Source of the DNA: Epulopiscium sp. Nele67-Bin004
GTDB lineage: Bacteria > Bacillota_A > Clostridia > Lachnospirales > Cellulosilyticaceae
Direction of reading: 5' to 3'
NCBI GenBank assembly: GCA_002007315.1
Contig: LNZQ01000162.1
Coordinates: 1-24,339, forward strand
Length of the DNA stretch: 24,339 nt
The translations under genes were made by a program, and so were the position numbers. Of the stretch, positions 14,018 through 24,339 are shown in pieces. The first letter of the stretch is position 1; every line of letters begins with the position of its first letter. Below the pieces are notes generated by a model that saw only the letters and a list, made by a program, of their open reading frames with translations, made no database searches and was not told where the DNA came from.

Positions 14018-15121
14018 ATGAAGATTTATTGTAATCAAGAAATATTATTATCGCATGTTAATATTGTTCTTAAAGCTTGTTCTACTAGAACTACTATGCC
14101 TATATTAGAATGCATTTTGATTAAAGCAGTAGATAAACAAGTTACTTTAGTTGGAAACAACTTAGAATTAGGAATCCAAAGTACATTTGAAACTAATGTT
14201 GTAGAACAAGGCTGTATTGCAGTTGAAGCAAAGATTTTCTCTGAAATTGTTCGTAAAATGCCTTTAGGAGATATCGAAATTACCTTAACAGAAAATAATA
14301 TGATAAATATTTTGTCTGGTAAATCAAAATTTACTATTTTGGGACAACCTGGTAATGACTTTCCTGAGTTGCCAGAGGTAGACAATCAAGTTACTTACTT
14401 GATTTCGCAACTTAGACTAAAAGAAATGATTAGACAAACAATATTTTCTGTAGCTCAAGAAGAATCAAGACCAATTTTCACCGGAGAAATGTTCCATTTA
14501 GAAAATGATGAATTTCATCTTGTTTCGATAGATGGGTTTAGGCTTTCATATAGGTGTGTAAATTTATTAACAAATAATACCAAGGTGGAAAGTGTTGTTC
14601 CAGGTAAAACACTTAATGAAGTAGCCAAGATATTAAATACGGAAGGTGCCGACTTGGTAAATATATCATTTGGAGAACATCACATATTATTTGACTTAGG
14701 TAACAGTAAAATTGTTTCTAGATTACTAGAAGGCGAATTTTTAAATTATAACCAAGTTTTCCCTAATGATTATCAAACAAGGGTAATTATTGACAGACGT
14801 TTATTGCTTACTAGCATTGAAAGAGCAGCTTTAATTACCAGAGAAGGTAAAAAGAATCCGATAAAAATAGATTTAAATCAAGAATCAATGATTATCAGTT
14901 CAAATACTGAGCTAGGTACAGCAAGAGAAGAGATTGAAATTGAATTAGAGGGAGAACCGTTAACTATAGCTTTTAATCCTAGATATTTAATTGAGGCACT
15001 AAAATCAATAGATGACGATTTAATAGCAATTAATTTTTTGTCTACTATAGAGCCATGTATAATTAAACCAACTGAGGGCGATGCATATAAATATTTAATT
15101 TTACCTATCAGAGTGAATTAA
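14018..15121 (+). CDS. dnaN: DNA polymerase III beta sliding clamp
   Basis: This encodes a 367-residue clamp that forms a ring around DNA and tethers polymerase. Three repeated clamp folds fit the length. It begins MKIYCNQEILLSHVNIVLKA, contains typical segments such as LPEVDNQVTYLISQLRLKEM, FSVAQEESRPIFTGEMFHLE and LITREGKKNPIKIDL, and ends YLILPIRVN like other DnaN. AAAGGAAG precedes the ATG, but the gap between them is exactly a DnaA box (14009-14017). It is followed after 13 bp by the S4-domain gene. Confidence 0.98.
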   Translation: MKIYCNQEILLSHVNIVLKACSTRTTMPILECILIKAVDKQVTLVGNNLELGIQSTFETNVVEQGCIAVEAKIFSEIVRKMPLGDIEITLTENNMINILSGKSKFTILGQPGNDFPELPEVDNQVTYLISQLRLKEMIRQTIFSVAQEESRPIFTGEMFHLENDEFHLVSIDGFRLSYRCVNLLTNNTKVESVVPGKTLNEVAKILNTEGADLVNISFGEHHILFDLGNSKIVSRLLEGEFLNYNQVFPNDYQTRVIIDRRLLLTSIERAALITREGKKNPIKIDLNQESMIISSNTELGTAREEIEIELEGEPLTIAFNPRYLIEALKSIDDDLIAINFLSTIEPCIIKPTEGDAYKYLILPIRVN

Positions 15122-15134
15122 GGAGAATAATACG

Positions 15135-15341
15135 ATGAAAGAAATAAGTATAACAACAGAATTTATTAAGCTGGATCAATTTATGAAATTTGCTGAATTT
15201 ACCCAGACAGGTGGAGAAGCTAAAATGTTAATATCTCAAGAATTAGTATTAGTAAATAATACAATTTGTACACAAAGAGGCAAAAAATTAAGAAGCGGGG
15301 ATATAGTTGAATGTGATGGAAAGGCGTGCAAAATTAGATAG
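15135..15341 (+). CDS. rlbA: S4-domain RNA-binding protein (RlbA/YaaA type)
   Basis: This encodes a 68-residue protein that is little more than one S4 RNA-binding domain: IKLDQFMKFAEFTQTGGEAKMLISQELVLVNN, with the conserved GGEAK and V.VNG-like turn, then RGKKLRSGDIVECDG. The position between dnaN and recF is where yaaA/rlbA is found in Bacillota, and a role in ribosome assembly has been proposed for that family. GGAGAA precedes the ATG. It is 13 bp after dnaN and 12 bp before recF, so part of the same operon. Confidence 0.92.
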   Translation: MKEISITTEFIKLDQFMKFAEFTQTGGEAKMLISQELVLVNNTICTQRGKKLRSGDIVECDGKACKIR

Positions 15342-15353
15342 GAGAATTAATAA

Positions 15354-16427
15354 ATGTATATACAAAATGTTAATATACAAAACTTTAGAAACTATGAAAA
15401 TATCAATCTGGAATTAAGTAAAGGTATAAATATATTAACAGGTGACAATGCTCAAGGAAAAACCAATCTTTTAGAGGCAATATATATTTGTTCTACTGCT
15501 AGGTCTCATAGAACCAATCATGAAAAGCAAGTAATTAGATGGGAGCAACAAGGTGCTTATGTATCTTTAGATATCAAAAAAAACTTTTTGGAGGATCAAA
15601 TAAATTTTTGTATTACTAATAAAGGCAAATCTGTTGCCATAAATAAAATTCCGATAACCAAATTAGACGAGTTATTTGGCGTTCTAAATACAGTCATTTT
15701 TTCCCCTGAAGACTTACAACTGATAAAAAAGAGTCCTAAAGAACGTCGTAGATTTATAGATATTGAGATGTGTCAAGTAGATAAAGTTTACTATTATTTG
15801 TTAAGGCAATACTATAAAGTTTTAAAGCAGAGGAATAATTACCTGAAACAAAACTTTGGTAAAATTGATAATAATATGCTAGATACATGGGATTTGCAAC
15901 TAGAAAAATTTGCCGTAGAATTAATAAAAAAAAGAAAATTATTTATCCATACACTAAATAATATAGCTTCTAAAATTCATTATGACTTATCCAATAAGAC
16001 TGAACATCTGGAAATTATTTATGACTATAGTGTAGATGATAAAGAATTCTTAGAGAAATTATCTCGTGCTAGACGAAGGGATTTAGCTACTCAAACAACT
16101 TATGTGGGTCCTCATAAAGATGATTTGAAATTTGTTATTAATGGTGTTGATGCAAAATTATATGCTTCACAAGGACAACAGCGAAGTATTGTTTTATCGA
16201 TAAAATTATCTGAGGTTGAACTGATTAGAGAAACAAAACAAGAATCTCCAGTGCTGTTGCTAGATGATGTATTGTCAGAGTTAGATATTTATAGGCAAGA
16301 GTATTTATTAACTTATACCAAAGATATCCAGACAATAATTACTTGTACAGGAATTGAACAAAGTGTATGGAAATCCCTAGAAATTGGAAAACTATATAGA
16401 GTGATTGATGGAACAATTATAACTTAG
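15354..16427 (+). CDS. recF: DNA replication and repair protein RecF
   Basis: This encodes a 357-residue SMC-like ATPase that helps load RecA at gapped DNA. Walker A GDNAQGKTN lies at 30-38, the ABC-type signature is in YASQGQQRSIVLSIKLSE (about 265-285), and Walker B LLLDDVLSELD begins at 301. The N-terminus MYIQNVNIQNFRNYENINLE is typical. AGGAG lies before the ATG, and it begins 12 bp after the S4-domain gene. The remB/yaaB gene often found after recF in Bacillus is absent; instead an 86-bp gap with a strong promoter leads to gyrB. Confidence 0.97.
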   Translation: MYIQNVNIQNFRNYENINLELSKGINILTGDNAQGKTNLLEAIYICSTARSHRTNHEKQVIRWEQQGAYVSLDIKKNFLEDQINFCITNKGKSVAINKIPITKLDELFGVLNTVIFSPEDLQLIKKSPKERRRFIDIEMCQVDKVYYYLLRQYYKVLKQRNNYLKQNFGKIDNNMLDTWDLQLEKFAVELIKKRKLFIHTLNNIASKIHYDLSNKTEHLEIIYDYSVDDKEFLEKLSRARRRDLATQTTYVGPHKDDLKFVINGVDAKLYASQGQQRSIVLSIKLSEVELIRETKQESPVLLLDDVLSELDIYRQEYLLTYTKDIQTIITCTGIEQSVWKSLEIGKLYRVIDGTIIT

Positions 16428-16429
16428 AA

Positions 16430-16458
16430 TTGCCAATATATATGATATATGTTATAAT
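16430..16458 (+). promoter_or_regulatory. gyrB-gyrA promoter
   Basis: TTGCCA (16430-16435), a 17-bp spacer and TATAAT (16453-16458), with TG one base upstream of the -10 (extended -10). Transcription would start near 16465, about 50 bases before gyrB. This separates gyrase expression from the dnaA-recF operon. Confidence 0.82.
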
Positions 16459-16504
16459 AATAGTCTTGAAGTTATTATATTATTTTTAAATACAAAAGGA
16501 GTGA

Positions 16505-18421
<1,917 letters not shown>

Positions 18422-18436
18422 CTAGGAGGTTAAAAA

Positions 18437-20920
18437 ATGAATATAGATAAAGTAATCCCTATTGATATTCAAGAGGAGATGAAATCATCGTATATTGACT
18501 ATGCAATGAGTGTTATAGTATCACGTGCATTGCCTGATGTTAGAGATGGTTTAAAGCCTGTTCATAGACGTATTTTATACTCGATGGATGAATTAAATCT
18601 TAAACCAGATAAACAATATAGAAAATCTGCACGTATTGTAGGAGATACTATGGGTAAGTATCATCCACATGGTGATGCTTCAATTTATGATGCTATGGTT
18701 AGATTGGCACAAGATTTTTCTACTAGATATCCATTAGTAGATGGACATGGGAACTTTGGTAATATAGACGGAGATAGTGCAGCTGCAATGCGTTATACAG
18801 AGGCTAGAATGAGTAAGCTTACAATGTTTATGTTATCAGACACAGATAAAAATACAGTTGATTATAGACCTAATTTTGACGAGTCTATGGAAGAACCGAT
18901 AGTATTACCAGCTAGATACCCGAATTTACTAGTTAACGGTTCGTCAGGTATTGCAGTTGGTATGGCAACAAATATTCCGCCTCATAACATGGGCGAAGTT
19001 ATAGATGGTGTTATAAAATTAATTGATAATTACACAGGTAATAACGACGAGCAACTAGAGCGAGAAACAGATATTAGTGAATTGCTCGAGATTATACAAG
19101 GACCAGATTTTCCAACAGCGGGAATAATACAAGGTAGATATGGTATTGAGCAAGCCTATCGTACTGGGAAAGGGAAAGTTAAGGTAAAAGCAAAAGTTGA
19201 GATAGAAGAAATTGGCAGTGGTAAATCAGCTATTATAGTAACTGAAATTCCGTACCAAGTAAATAAATCTAAGCTTATTGAAAAAATTGCCGAATTGGTT
19301 AAGTTAAAAAAGATTGAGGGAATTACGGGGCTTAGAGATGAGTCAGATAGAGATGGAATGCGTATAGTTGTAGAACTTAGACGTGATGTTAACTCAAATG
19401 TAGTATTAAACCAACTGTATAAATATACTCAATTACAAGATACATTTAGTATTAATATGCTAGCTTTAATCAATAATGAGCCAAAAGTTTTTAATCTAAA
19501 AGAGATGTTAGAGGCATATTTAGAGCATCAAAGGGAAGTTGTAACTAGACGAACTGAATTTGATCTAAATAAAGCTTTATCACGAGCACATATCGTTGAA
19601 GGATTACTTAAAGCATTAGATAAGATTGACTTAATTACCAAGATAATCCGTAACTCAAAAACTGTTCAAGATGCAAAAGACAAATTGCAAGAAGAAATTG
19701 GCATTACTGAAATACAATCCCAAGCAATTGTTGATATGCGTCTTAGAGCATTAACAGGATTAGAAGGTGAAAAGCTTGAGAATGAATATAAGGAATTACA
19801 AGATAATATAAACTATTTAAACTCTATACTAGAAGATCAAGTTAAATTGTATGGTGTTATAAAAGATGAAATTTTGGAAATTAGAGATAAATTTGCAGAT
19901 GAAAGACGTTCAGAAATTACACTTTCAGATGATGATATAGATATTGAAGATCTAATAGATGAGGAACAAGTAGTTGTAACTATGACTCATTTAGGCTATA
20001 TAAAACGAATTCCTCTAGACACGTATAAACAACAAAATAGAGGTGGTAGAGGTGTTGTAGGAATTAATACAATACAAGAGGATTTTATTGAAAATTTATT
20101 TACTACAAGTAATTTAGATAACATAATGTTTTTTACAAATAGAGGGAAGGCTTATCAGATCAAAGCATACAGAATACCAGAGGCAGGAAGAACAGCGAGA
20201 GGTATGGCGATTATAAATCTGTTAGAACTTGATCCAGGAGAGTCTATAAGTGCAGTATTCCCAGTTACAAAAAATGAAAATACTAGATATTTAACTATGG
20301 TAACAAAGAACGGAACTATCAAAAAGACGGATTTAGAAGCCTTTAACAATATTAGAAAAGGTGGAATTATAGCAATAAACTTACTTGATGGTGATGAATT
20401 GATTGGTGTATATGAAACTGTAGACTCAGATACTATTCTAATTGCAACTAAAAAAGGGCAAGGAATTATGTTTGAGGGTACAAACGTGCGTCCGATGGGA
20501 AGAAGTGCAAAAGGTGTTAGAGCTATAAATCTAGCGGAAGATGACTGTGTAATTGGGGTGGCAGTTCCTCATGATGATGAGCAAATATTGGTTGCGACTC
20601 AAAATGGTCTTGGAAAGCGAACTAAAGTTGAAGAATTTAAAGCACAAAAACGTGGTGGTAAAGGATTAAAATTATATAAAACTACGGATAAAACAGGTGA
20701 TGTTGTTGCAGTAACATCTGTGACAGAAGAACAAGGACTTTTAATGATTACGTCGGAAGGTGTTATTATTAGAATTAAAGTAAATCAGATATCATCAGTT
20801 GGTCGATATGCACAAGGGGTAAAATTAATCAACCTAAAAGAAGGTGTCCAAGTTGTGTGTATGGAAAAGGTTGCGGAAGAAACAGATGATACTGTGAAAG
20901 AAGAATTAGGGGATAGCTAA
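18437..20920 (+). CDS. gyrA: DNA gyrase subunit A
   Basis: This encodes the 827-residue breakage-reunion subunit. The catalytic Tyr is Y120 in [13 protein letters not shown]. The quinolone-resistance region reads [12 protein letters not shown], so the position equivalent to E. coli Ser83 is Ala81, with Ser82 beside it and Asp85 conserved. The C-terminal DNA-wrapping domain carries the GyrA box QKRGGKG at 737-743, which marks it as gyrase and not topoisomerase IV. An AGGAGG site precedes the ATG, 15 bp after gyrB. Its TAA stop shares its last A with the next gene's ATG. Confidence 0.98.
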   Translation: MNIDKVIPIDIQEEMKSSYIDYAMSVIVSRALPDVRDGLKPVHRRILYSMDELNLKPDKQYRKSARIVGDTMGKYHPHGDASIYDAMVRLAQDFSTRYPLVDGHGNFGNIDGDSAAAMRYTEARMSKLTMFMLSDTDKNTVDYRPNFDESMEEPIVLPARYPNLLVNGSSGIAVGMATNIPPHNMGEVIDGVIKLIDNYTGNNDEQLERETDISELLEIIQGPDFPTAGIIQGRYGIEQAYRTGKGKVKVKAKVEIEEIGSGKSAIIVTEIPYQVNKSKLIEKIAELVKLKKIEGITGLRDESDRDGMRIVVELRRDVNSNVVLNQLYKYTQLQDTFSINMLALINNEPKVFNLKEMLEAYLEHQREVVTRRTEFDLNKALSRAHIVEGLLKALDKIDLITKIIRNSKTVQDAKDKLQEEIGITEIQSQAIVDMRLRALTGLEGEKLENEYKELQDNINYLNSILEDQVKLYGVIKDEILEIRDKFADERRSEITLSDDDIDIEDLIDEEQVVVTMTHLGYIKRIPLDTYKQQNRGGRGVVGINTIQEDFIENLFTTSNLDNIMFFTNRGKAYQIKAYRIPEAGRTARGMAIINLLELDPGESISAVFPVTKNENTRYLTMVTKNGTIKKTDLEAFNNIRKGGIIAINLLDGDELIGVYETVDSDTILIATKKGQGIMFEGTNVRPMGRSAKGVRAINLAEDDCVIGVAVPHDDEQILVATQNGLGKRTKVEEFKAQKRGGKGLKLYKTTDKTGDVVAVTSVTEEQGLLMITSEGVIIRIKVNQISSVGRYAQGVKLINLKEGVQVVCMEKVAEETDDTVKEELGDS

Positions 20921-22011
20921 TGAAAGCCCCAAAAACAACAACTGCTAATACAACTGAAAAAGATAATAGTAAACAAGTTGATAAAAAGAGCAAAAAAAAG
21001 CCTATAAAAATACTAAATAGGGTGTTAGGAGTTTCGATATGTCTTGGAGGAATGTATTACTACGTAATGGTTAGTAATATTCCCTCTAACGATGTTAGTG
21101 TAACTCCGACTGTTTCAAATAAACCTTATACTATTATGCAAGGTAAGTCTGTTATAGCTGAATTTGACCTAGAAGAAGACGCAATCGAGAGAGCTACAGA
21201 CATTGCAAGGGCGGTTGTTGTAGATAATGAAAGCAACACATGGATTTTTACAAAATTTTCACCTTTTATAATTATAAAAGATAATGGGATATTTGATTTT
21301 GACTCATTTGAAAAAGCCTGGAATTATGCAAAGAATAGTGGGGGAGACAAAATTTATTATAGAGATAACCAAACTGTTATTTGGGAAAAAGATTTTGAAG
21401 TTACAGGTACAACTGAACTAAATGTACCCCATATAAGACAATTGCCAGAGCTTGGGCGAGGGTGTGAGGTAACATCGCTTGCTATGATGTTAAATTATTT
21501 TGGTGTAGAAGTAAGTAAAATGCAACTTGCTGAAGAAGTAGCTAAAGATACAACACCATATAGTGTGGATAGTAATGGAATAATATATTATGGAAATCCA
21601 TATGATGGGTTTGTTGGGGATATGTATGATTTACGGCAAAGCGGATATGGTGTCTATCACGGACCTGTATATGACCTTGCAAATACATACTTGCCCGATC
21701 AGGTAATAGATTTAACAGGAGCTGATTTTGATGAACTACTACAGTTTGTTGCTAGTGGTTATCCCGTGTGGGTAGTGACAAATGGTTCATTTCAACCGCT
21801 AACAGCTGATCAATTTGAGTTATGGCATACACCAACAGGTGTAGTTGAAATTACAAAGCGTATGCATGCAGTAGTTTTAACAGGATATAGCGATAACCAT
21901 GTCATAATAAATGATCCTCTATATTCATATGGAGGTAGATGGACTGACTTAGATGGTTTCCGAAAATCTTGGGAACAGATGGGTCATCAAGCAGTAGCAA
22001 TAATTAATTAG
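20920..22011 (+). CDS. Membrane-anchored C39-like cysteine peptidase
   Basis: This encodes a 363-residue protein with a basic cytoplasmic N-terminus (1-31), a single transmembrane segment at about 33-52 and an extracellular remainder. The C-terminal half fits the Peptidase_C39-like (C39_2, YvpB-type) fold: LNVPHIRQLPELGRGCEVTS with nucleophile Cys182, His316 in MHAVVLTGY and Asp332 in IINDP, the expected triad order. The middle region (60-165) has no family I recognise. Its ATG overlaps the gyrA stop by one base, so it is probably translated by coupling. The substrate is unknown; proteolytic, peptidoglycan-crosslink or deamidase-like activity are all possible for this fold. Confidence 0.85.
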   Translation: MKAPKTTTANTTEKDNSKQVDKKSKKKPIKILNRVLGVSICLGGMYYYVMVSNIPSNDVSVTPTVSNKPYTIMQGKSVIAEFDLEEDAIERATDIARAVVVDNESNTWIFTKFSPFIIIKDNGIFDFDSFEKAWNYAKNSGGDKIYYRDNQTVIWEKDFEVTGTTELNVPHIRQLPELGRGCEVTSLAMMLNYFGVEVSKMQLAEEVAKDTTPYSVDSNGIIYYGNPYDGFVGDMYDLRQSGYGVYHGPVYDLANTYLPDQVIDLTGADFDELLQFVASGYPVWVVTNGSFQPLTADQFELWHTPTGVVEITKRMHAVVLTGYSDNHVIINDPLYSYGGRWTDLDGFRKSWEQMGHQAVAIIN

Positions 22012-22029
22012 AAATTTAGGGGGAATAAA

Positions 22030-23211
22030 ATGTACGATTTTATAACTAATGTGTCTAGAGAAAATACATCAGCAGTTAAAGTTAATGCTGATGAAATCAA
22101 AACTTATTTTGGATTAAATTGTTATGAGGATACTATTTTTATGTGGGTTGCAGACATGGATTTTGCGTGTGCACCTGAGATTGTTGACGCAATTAAAGCT
22201 AGGGCTGATAAACTAATATTTGGGTATACCAATTTTAGTGATGAGTATTTAGAAAGTATTATAAATTGGTATAAAAGGCGTCATGACATGGACATAAAAA
22301 AAGAGCATATTTTATTTAGTAATGGAACAGTTCCTGCAATTAGAGATACTATAAAAACATTTACACAAGAGGGTGAAGGGGTTATTATACAAACTCCTGT
22401 TTATTATCCGTTTGAACGTGAAATTAGGCTGGCAAATAGACAAACAGTAAATAATGAGCTAATGAGAGATGAAAATAATATTTATCATCTGGATTTTGTA
22501 GATTTTGAGAAGAAGTGTGAAGACCCAAATAACACATTATTTATTTTGTGCAATCCTCACAATCCGACGGGAAATATCTGGACAAAAGATGAAGTACAAA
22601 AAATGTTAGAAATTTGCCACAAAAATAATGTCATGGTATTTGCAGACGAAATTCACTGTGACTTAATTAGAAAAGATAGTGAATTTACATCGGCTCTAAA
22701 TTTAGATTATAGCGATGATATAATTGTGGCAACAGCTGTAAATAAAACATTTAATGTGGCAGGACTACATGTTACGAACTTGGTGATGAGAAATCCAGAA
22801 CATAAGCAAAAGCTTATTGAAAAAACAGGTATGAAAGGTCTATCGCCATTTGCATTAGAGGCTACTATTGCAGCATACAACAAAGCTGAAGGTTGGGTAC
22901 AACAATTAAATGAAGTGCTTGATGATAACTTTGATTATATGGATAAGTTTATTGAGGAACACCTGCCAAAAGTTAAATTTGTTAAGCCACAAGGGACTTA
23001 TTTGGCATGGCTAGATTTTTCGGCATATGGTATTAAAGGTGATGAACTAGTTGCTAAAATCGCAGATGAGGCTCATATAATATTGGAAGATGGGGCGATA
23101 TTTGGAGAATGCGGAGAAGGTTTTGTAAGAATGAACGTGGCATGCCCAAAATCAGTATTAATAGACGCTTTGAACAGATTAAAAAAGTTATCCACGGGGA
23201 TATGTGGATAA
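22030..23211 (+). CDS. PatB/MalY-type PLP-dependent C-S lyase (cystathionine beta-lyase family)
   Basis: This encodes a 393-residue fold-type I PLP enzyme. Family features: MWVADMDFACAPEIVDAI near the N-terminus, FGYTNFSDEY, the CNPHNPTGNIW loop, FADEIHCDL with the pyridine-N Asp, and the PLP lysine K239 in NKTFNVAGLH, and RMNVACP with the carboxylate Arg. PatB/MalY enzymes cleave cystathionine or cysteine-like substrates by beta-elimination. AGGGGG lies before the ATG, 18 bp after the C39-like gene, so it may be cotranscribed from gyrBA. Its last codons and TAA stop are made by a DnaA-box inverted repeat, which gives the odd tail STGICG. Confidence 0.93.
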   Translation: MYDFITNVSRENTSAVKVNADEIKTYFGLNCYEDTIFMWVADMDFACAPEIVDAIKARADKLIFGYTNFSDEYLESIINWYKRRHDMDIKKEHILFSNGTVPAIRDTIKTFTQEGEGVIIQTPVYYPFEREIRLANRQTVNNELMRDENNIYHLDFVDFEKKCEDPNNTLFILCNPHNPTGNIWTKDEVQKMLEICHKNNVMVFADEIHCDLIRKDSEFTSALNLDYSDDIIVATAVNKTFNVAGLHVTNLVMRNPEHKQKLIEKTGMKGLSPFALEATIAAYNKAEGWVQQLNEVLDDNFDYMDKFIEEHLPKVKFVKPQGTYLAWLDFSAYGIKGDELVAKIADEAHIILEDGAIFGECGEGFVRMNVACPKSVLIDALNRLKKLSTGICG

Positions 23212-23274
23212 CTCTCAAAATATAGATTGAAAATTTACTTGTTCTGTGGATATGTTAATAACTTATGGGGATAA
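23186..23274. promoter_or_regulatory. Distal cluster of DnaA-box-like sites with a hairpin
   Basis: AGTTATCCAC (23186-23195) and GTGGATAACT (23204-23213) are perfect 10-bp inverted arms with an 8-base loop. The cluster contains one exact box (TGTGGATAA, 23203-23211) and three one-mismatch boxes (23188-23196, 23245-23253, 23266-23274) within 87 bp, at the convergent junction of the C-S lyase and the small unknown gene, about 9 kb from the origin. The hairpin has no T-run, so it is a poor terminator. Confidence 0.65.
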
Positions 23275-23691
23275 CTATACCTCTTTAAGATGCATAAGCA
23301 CAGGGTGAATGTTGGGGAGAAGTTTATCGGATTCGATAATAATCTCCCCTTCTTCGTCTAAATATAAAAATAGATGCGTTTCATCAAGCAGTCCATAGCT
23401 TATATTAATATTAGGAGGTTTATTTAACAATAAAGTTTCAATATCTCGAGATAGCGTTGCAATCAACATTGAAAAACCTTCTTTTTCGTCAAGCTGACCA
23501 AGGTCAGTATCTTCTTGGTCTATTTCGCCAATAGAAGTTAGACTAACAAAAGCATCTTTAAACGATTTTATATCGCTTGAACAATCATGCGGAAAATAAA
23601 TATTGATATTATTACAATAGTTAAAGCACATTTGTAACAACTCAGATATTATATGTGGCTCTAAGTCTTTGATATTTGCATAGTATTTCAT
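23275..23691 (-). CDS. Small protein of unknown function, downstream of gltX
   Basis: This encodes an acidic 138-residue protein from ATG 23691, without signal peptide or membrane segments. It starts MKYYANIKDLEPHIISELLQ and has alternating helical and beta-like stretches (NINISYGLLDETHLFLYLDE, EGEIIIESDKLL). I do not recognise a family. The frame is open further upstream to 23745, but that part overlaps gltX; GGAGG inside the gltX end lies 7 bases before ATG 23691, and the start is only 4 bp after the gltX stop, so translational coupling is likely. The tight link to a tRNA synthetase is positional evidence only. Confidence 0.75.
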   Translation of the reverse strand: MKYYANIKDLEPHIISELLQMCFNYCNNINIYFPHDCSSDIKSFKDAFVSLTSIGEIDQEDTDLGQLDEKEGFSMLIATLSRDIETLLLNKPPNINISYGLLDETHLFLYLDEEGEIIIESDKLLPNIHPVLMHLKEV

Positions 23692-23695
23692 ATGT

Positions 23696-24339
23696 TTACT
23701 CCTCCAAAAATTTATCAAAGCGACGTTGCACGCCATCTTCACCAAGTATTTGCATGATAATAAATAAGTCTGGTGTGTTACTTCTGTGTGTTAATGCTAC
23801 TCTAACAGCTCCTGCCACGTCTGACACCATTCCTTTATACTTATCAGGCTCTTTTTTGTAGTCTTTTCTATTTGCACAATAGCCTTGTTCTATGGCAAAT
23901 TCTTTTAGGTGCTCAAACCATTCTTCTTGTGAAGATAAATCGTGTTTGTAGATATTTTTATACTCAGCTATAATTGCTTTGGCTTGTTCTAATGTTACTG
24001 TTTTTGGAAGTTCAAGTTCTGTTTCTTGGTCAAAAAATTCATCAAATAAATAAATGATTTTCTCCTTTACTTCGTTCCACTTTGCAAAGTCTTTACGTGG
24101 TTTTGCTGTCCCTTTGTCTATACCTAAAAACATTTTGATGCCATCAGGATTTTGTGTCACTAAGTCATGCATTTGTGGGTCATATTGCTTTGCCCAAGTT
24201 GTGTATAACTCATAAACTTCGTCGGCAGGCATTCGTGAAATAATTTCTTTGCTTACATCGTTAAGTTTAATTATGTCAAATAATGCACCGCTTTTGCTCA
24301 TTTTGCCTAAATCCACAGGGAATGTATGATAATTAGCGT
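23696..24339 (-). CDS. gltX: Glutamate--tRNA ligase (C-terminal part, cut by window edge)
   Basis: The frame runs off the right edge; visible residues begin [25 protein letters not shown] is the class I synthetase ATP-binding motif. The following [30 protein letters not shown] and the C-terminal [27 protein letters not shown] look like the glutamyl-tRNA synthetase type common in Clostridia, which attaches Glu to tRNA-Glu (some members also to tRNA-Gln). About 214 residues are present; the HIGH motif and catalytic half lie outside. A GTG at 24316 is internal. It is on the minus strand and so is opposed to the rightward replication fork. Identity as GltX and not another class I synthetase is likely but rests on the C-terminal half. 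Confidence 0.82.
   Translation of the reverse strand, partial: ANYHTFPVDLGKMSKSGALFDIIKLNDVSKEIISRMPADEVYELYTTWAKQYDPQMHDLVTQNPDGIKMFLGIDKGTAKPRKDFAKWNEVKEKIIYLFDEFFDQETELELPKTVTLEQAKAIIAEYKNIYKHDLSSQEEWFEHLKEFAIEQGYCANRKDYKKEPDKYKGMVSDVAGAVRVALTHRSNTPDLFIIMQILGEDGVQRRFDKFLEE

Noticed and set aside
24314..24316. GTG at 24316 as the start of a short gene
   Set aside because: The frame stays open to the window edge with [13 protein letters not shown], so the codon is an internal Val of a truncated synthetase gene.

Overview
This is a chromosomal replication-origin window from a low-GC, Gram-positive-type bacterium (Bacillota, most likely class Clostridia; I would not go below class from this sequence alone). 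Reasons: the gene order rpmH-rnpA-yidD-yidC-mnmE-mnmG-rsmG-noc/parB on one side, diverging from dnaA-dnaN-S4/rlbA-recF-gyrB-gyrA on the other; AT-rich DNA; AGGAGG-type ribosome-binding sites; sigma-A-like promoters; and TTATCCACA DnaA boxes concentrated around dnaA. Nearly all core genes point away from the origin.

Layout. 1-980 (minus): a MATE efflux gene cut by the window edge, preceded by its MarR-type regulator, with a near-perfect promoter overlapped by two matching palindromes. 1140-2212 (plus): a lone coiled-coil protein gene with its own promoter and terminator, head-on to replication. 2333-11839 (minus): lipid kinase, argS, noc/parB-like, rsmG, mnmG, mnmE, yidC, yidD, rnpA, rpmH. rpmH and rnpA are separated by an intrinsic terminator and so are yidC and mnmE; jag/khpB, usually between yidC and mnmE, is missing. 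11840-12439: the 600-bp rpmH-dnaA intergenic region with divergent promoters and 12 exact DnaA boxes. 12440-13777: dnaA (GTG start). 13778-14017: dnaA-dnaN intergenic region with nine exact DnaA boxes, large nested inverted repeats, and a run of DnaA-trio triplets next to an AT-rich stretch; this is the best candidate for the unwinding site. 14018-20920 (plus): dnaN, S4-domain gene, recF, gyrB (own promoter), gyrA. 20920-23211 (plus): a membrane-anchored C39-like peptidase overlapping the gyrA stop codon, then a PatB/MalY-type C-S lyase. 23188-23274: a small second cluster of DnaA-box-like sites at a convergent gene junction. 23275-24339 (minus): a small unknown gene and the 3' end of a glutamyl-tRNA synthetase gene.

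The core genes cover replication initiation (DnaA), clamp and repair (DnaN, RecF), topology (gyrase), tRNA processing and modification (RnpA, MnmE, MnmG), 16S rRNA methylation (RsmG), membrane insertion (YidC, YidD) and nucleoid organisation (Noc/ParB-like). The most distinctive sequence structure is in the origin: 21 exact DnaA boxes in two arrays, a perfect 35-bp three-box repeat on both sides of dnaA, mutually exclusive hairpins made of DnaA boxes, and DnaA boxes that overlap translation signals (the dnaN start and the patB stop). I found no tRNA, rRNA, CRISPR array, insertion sequence or prophage.
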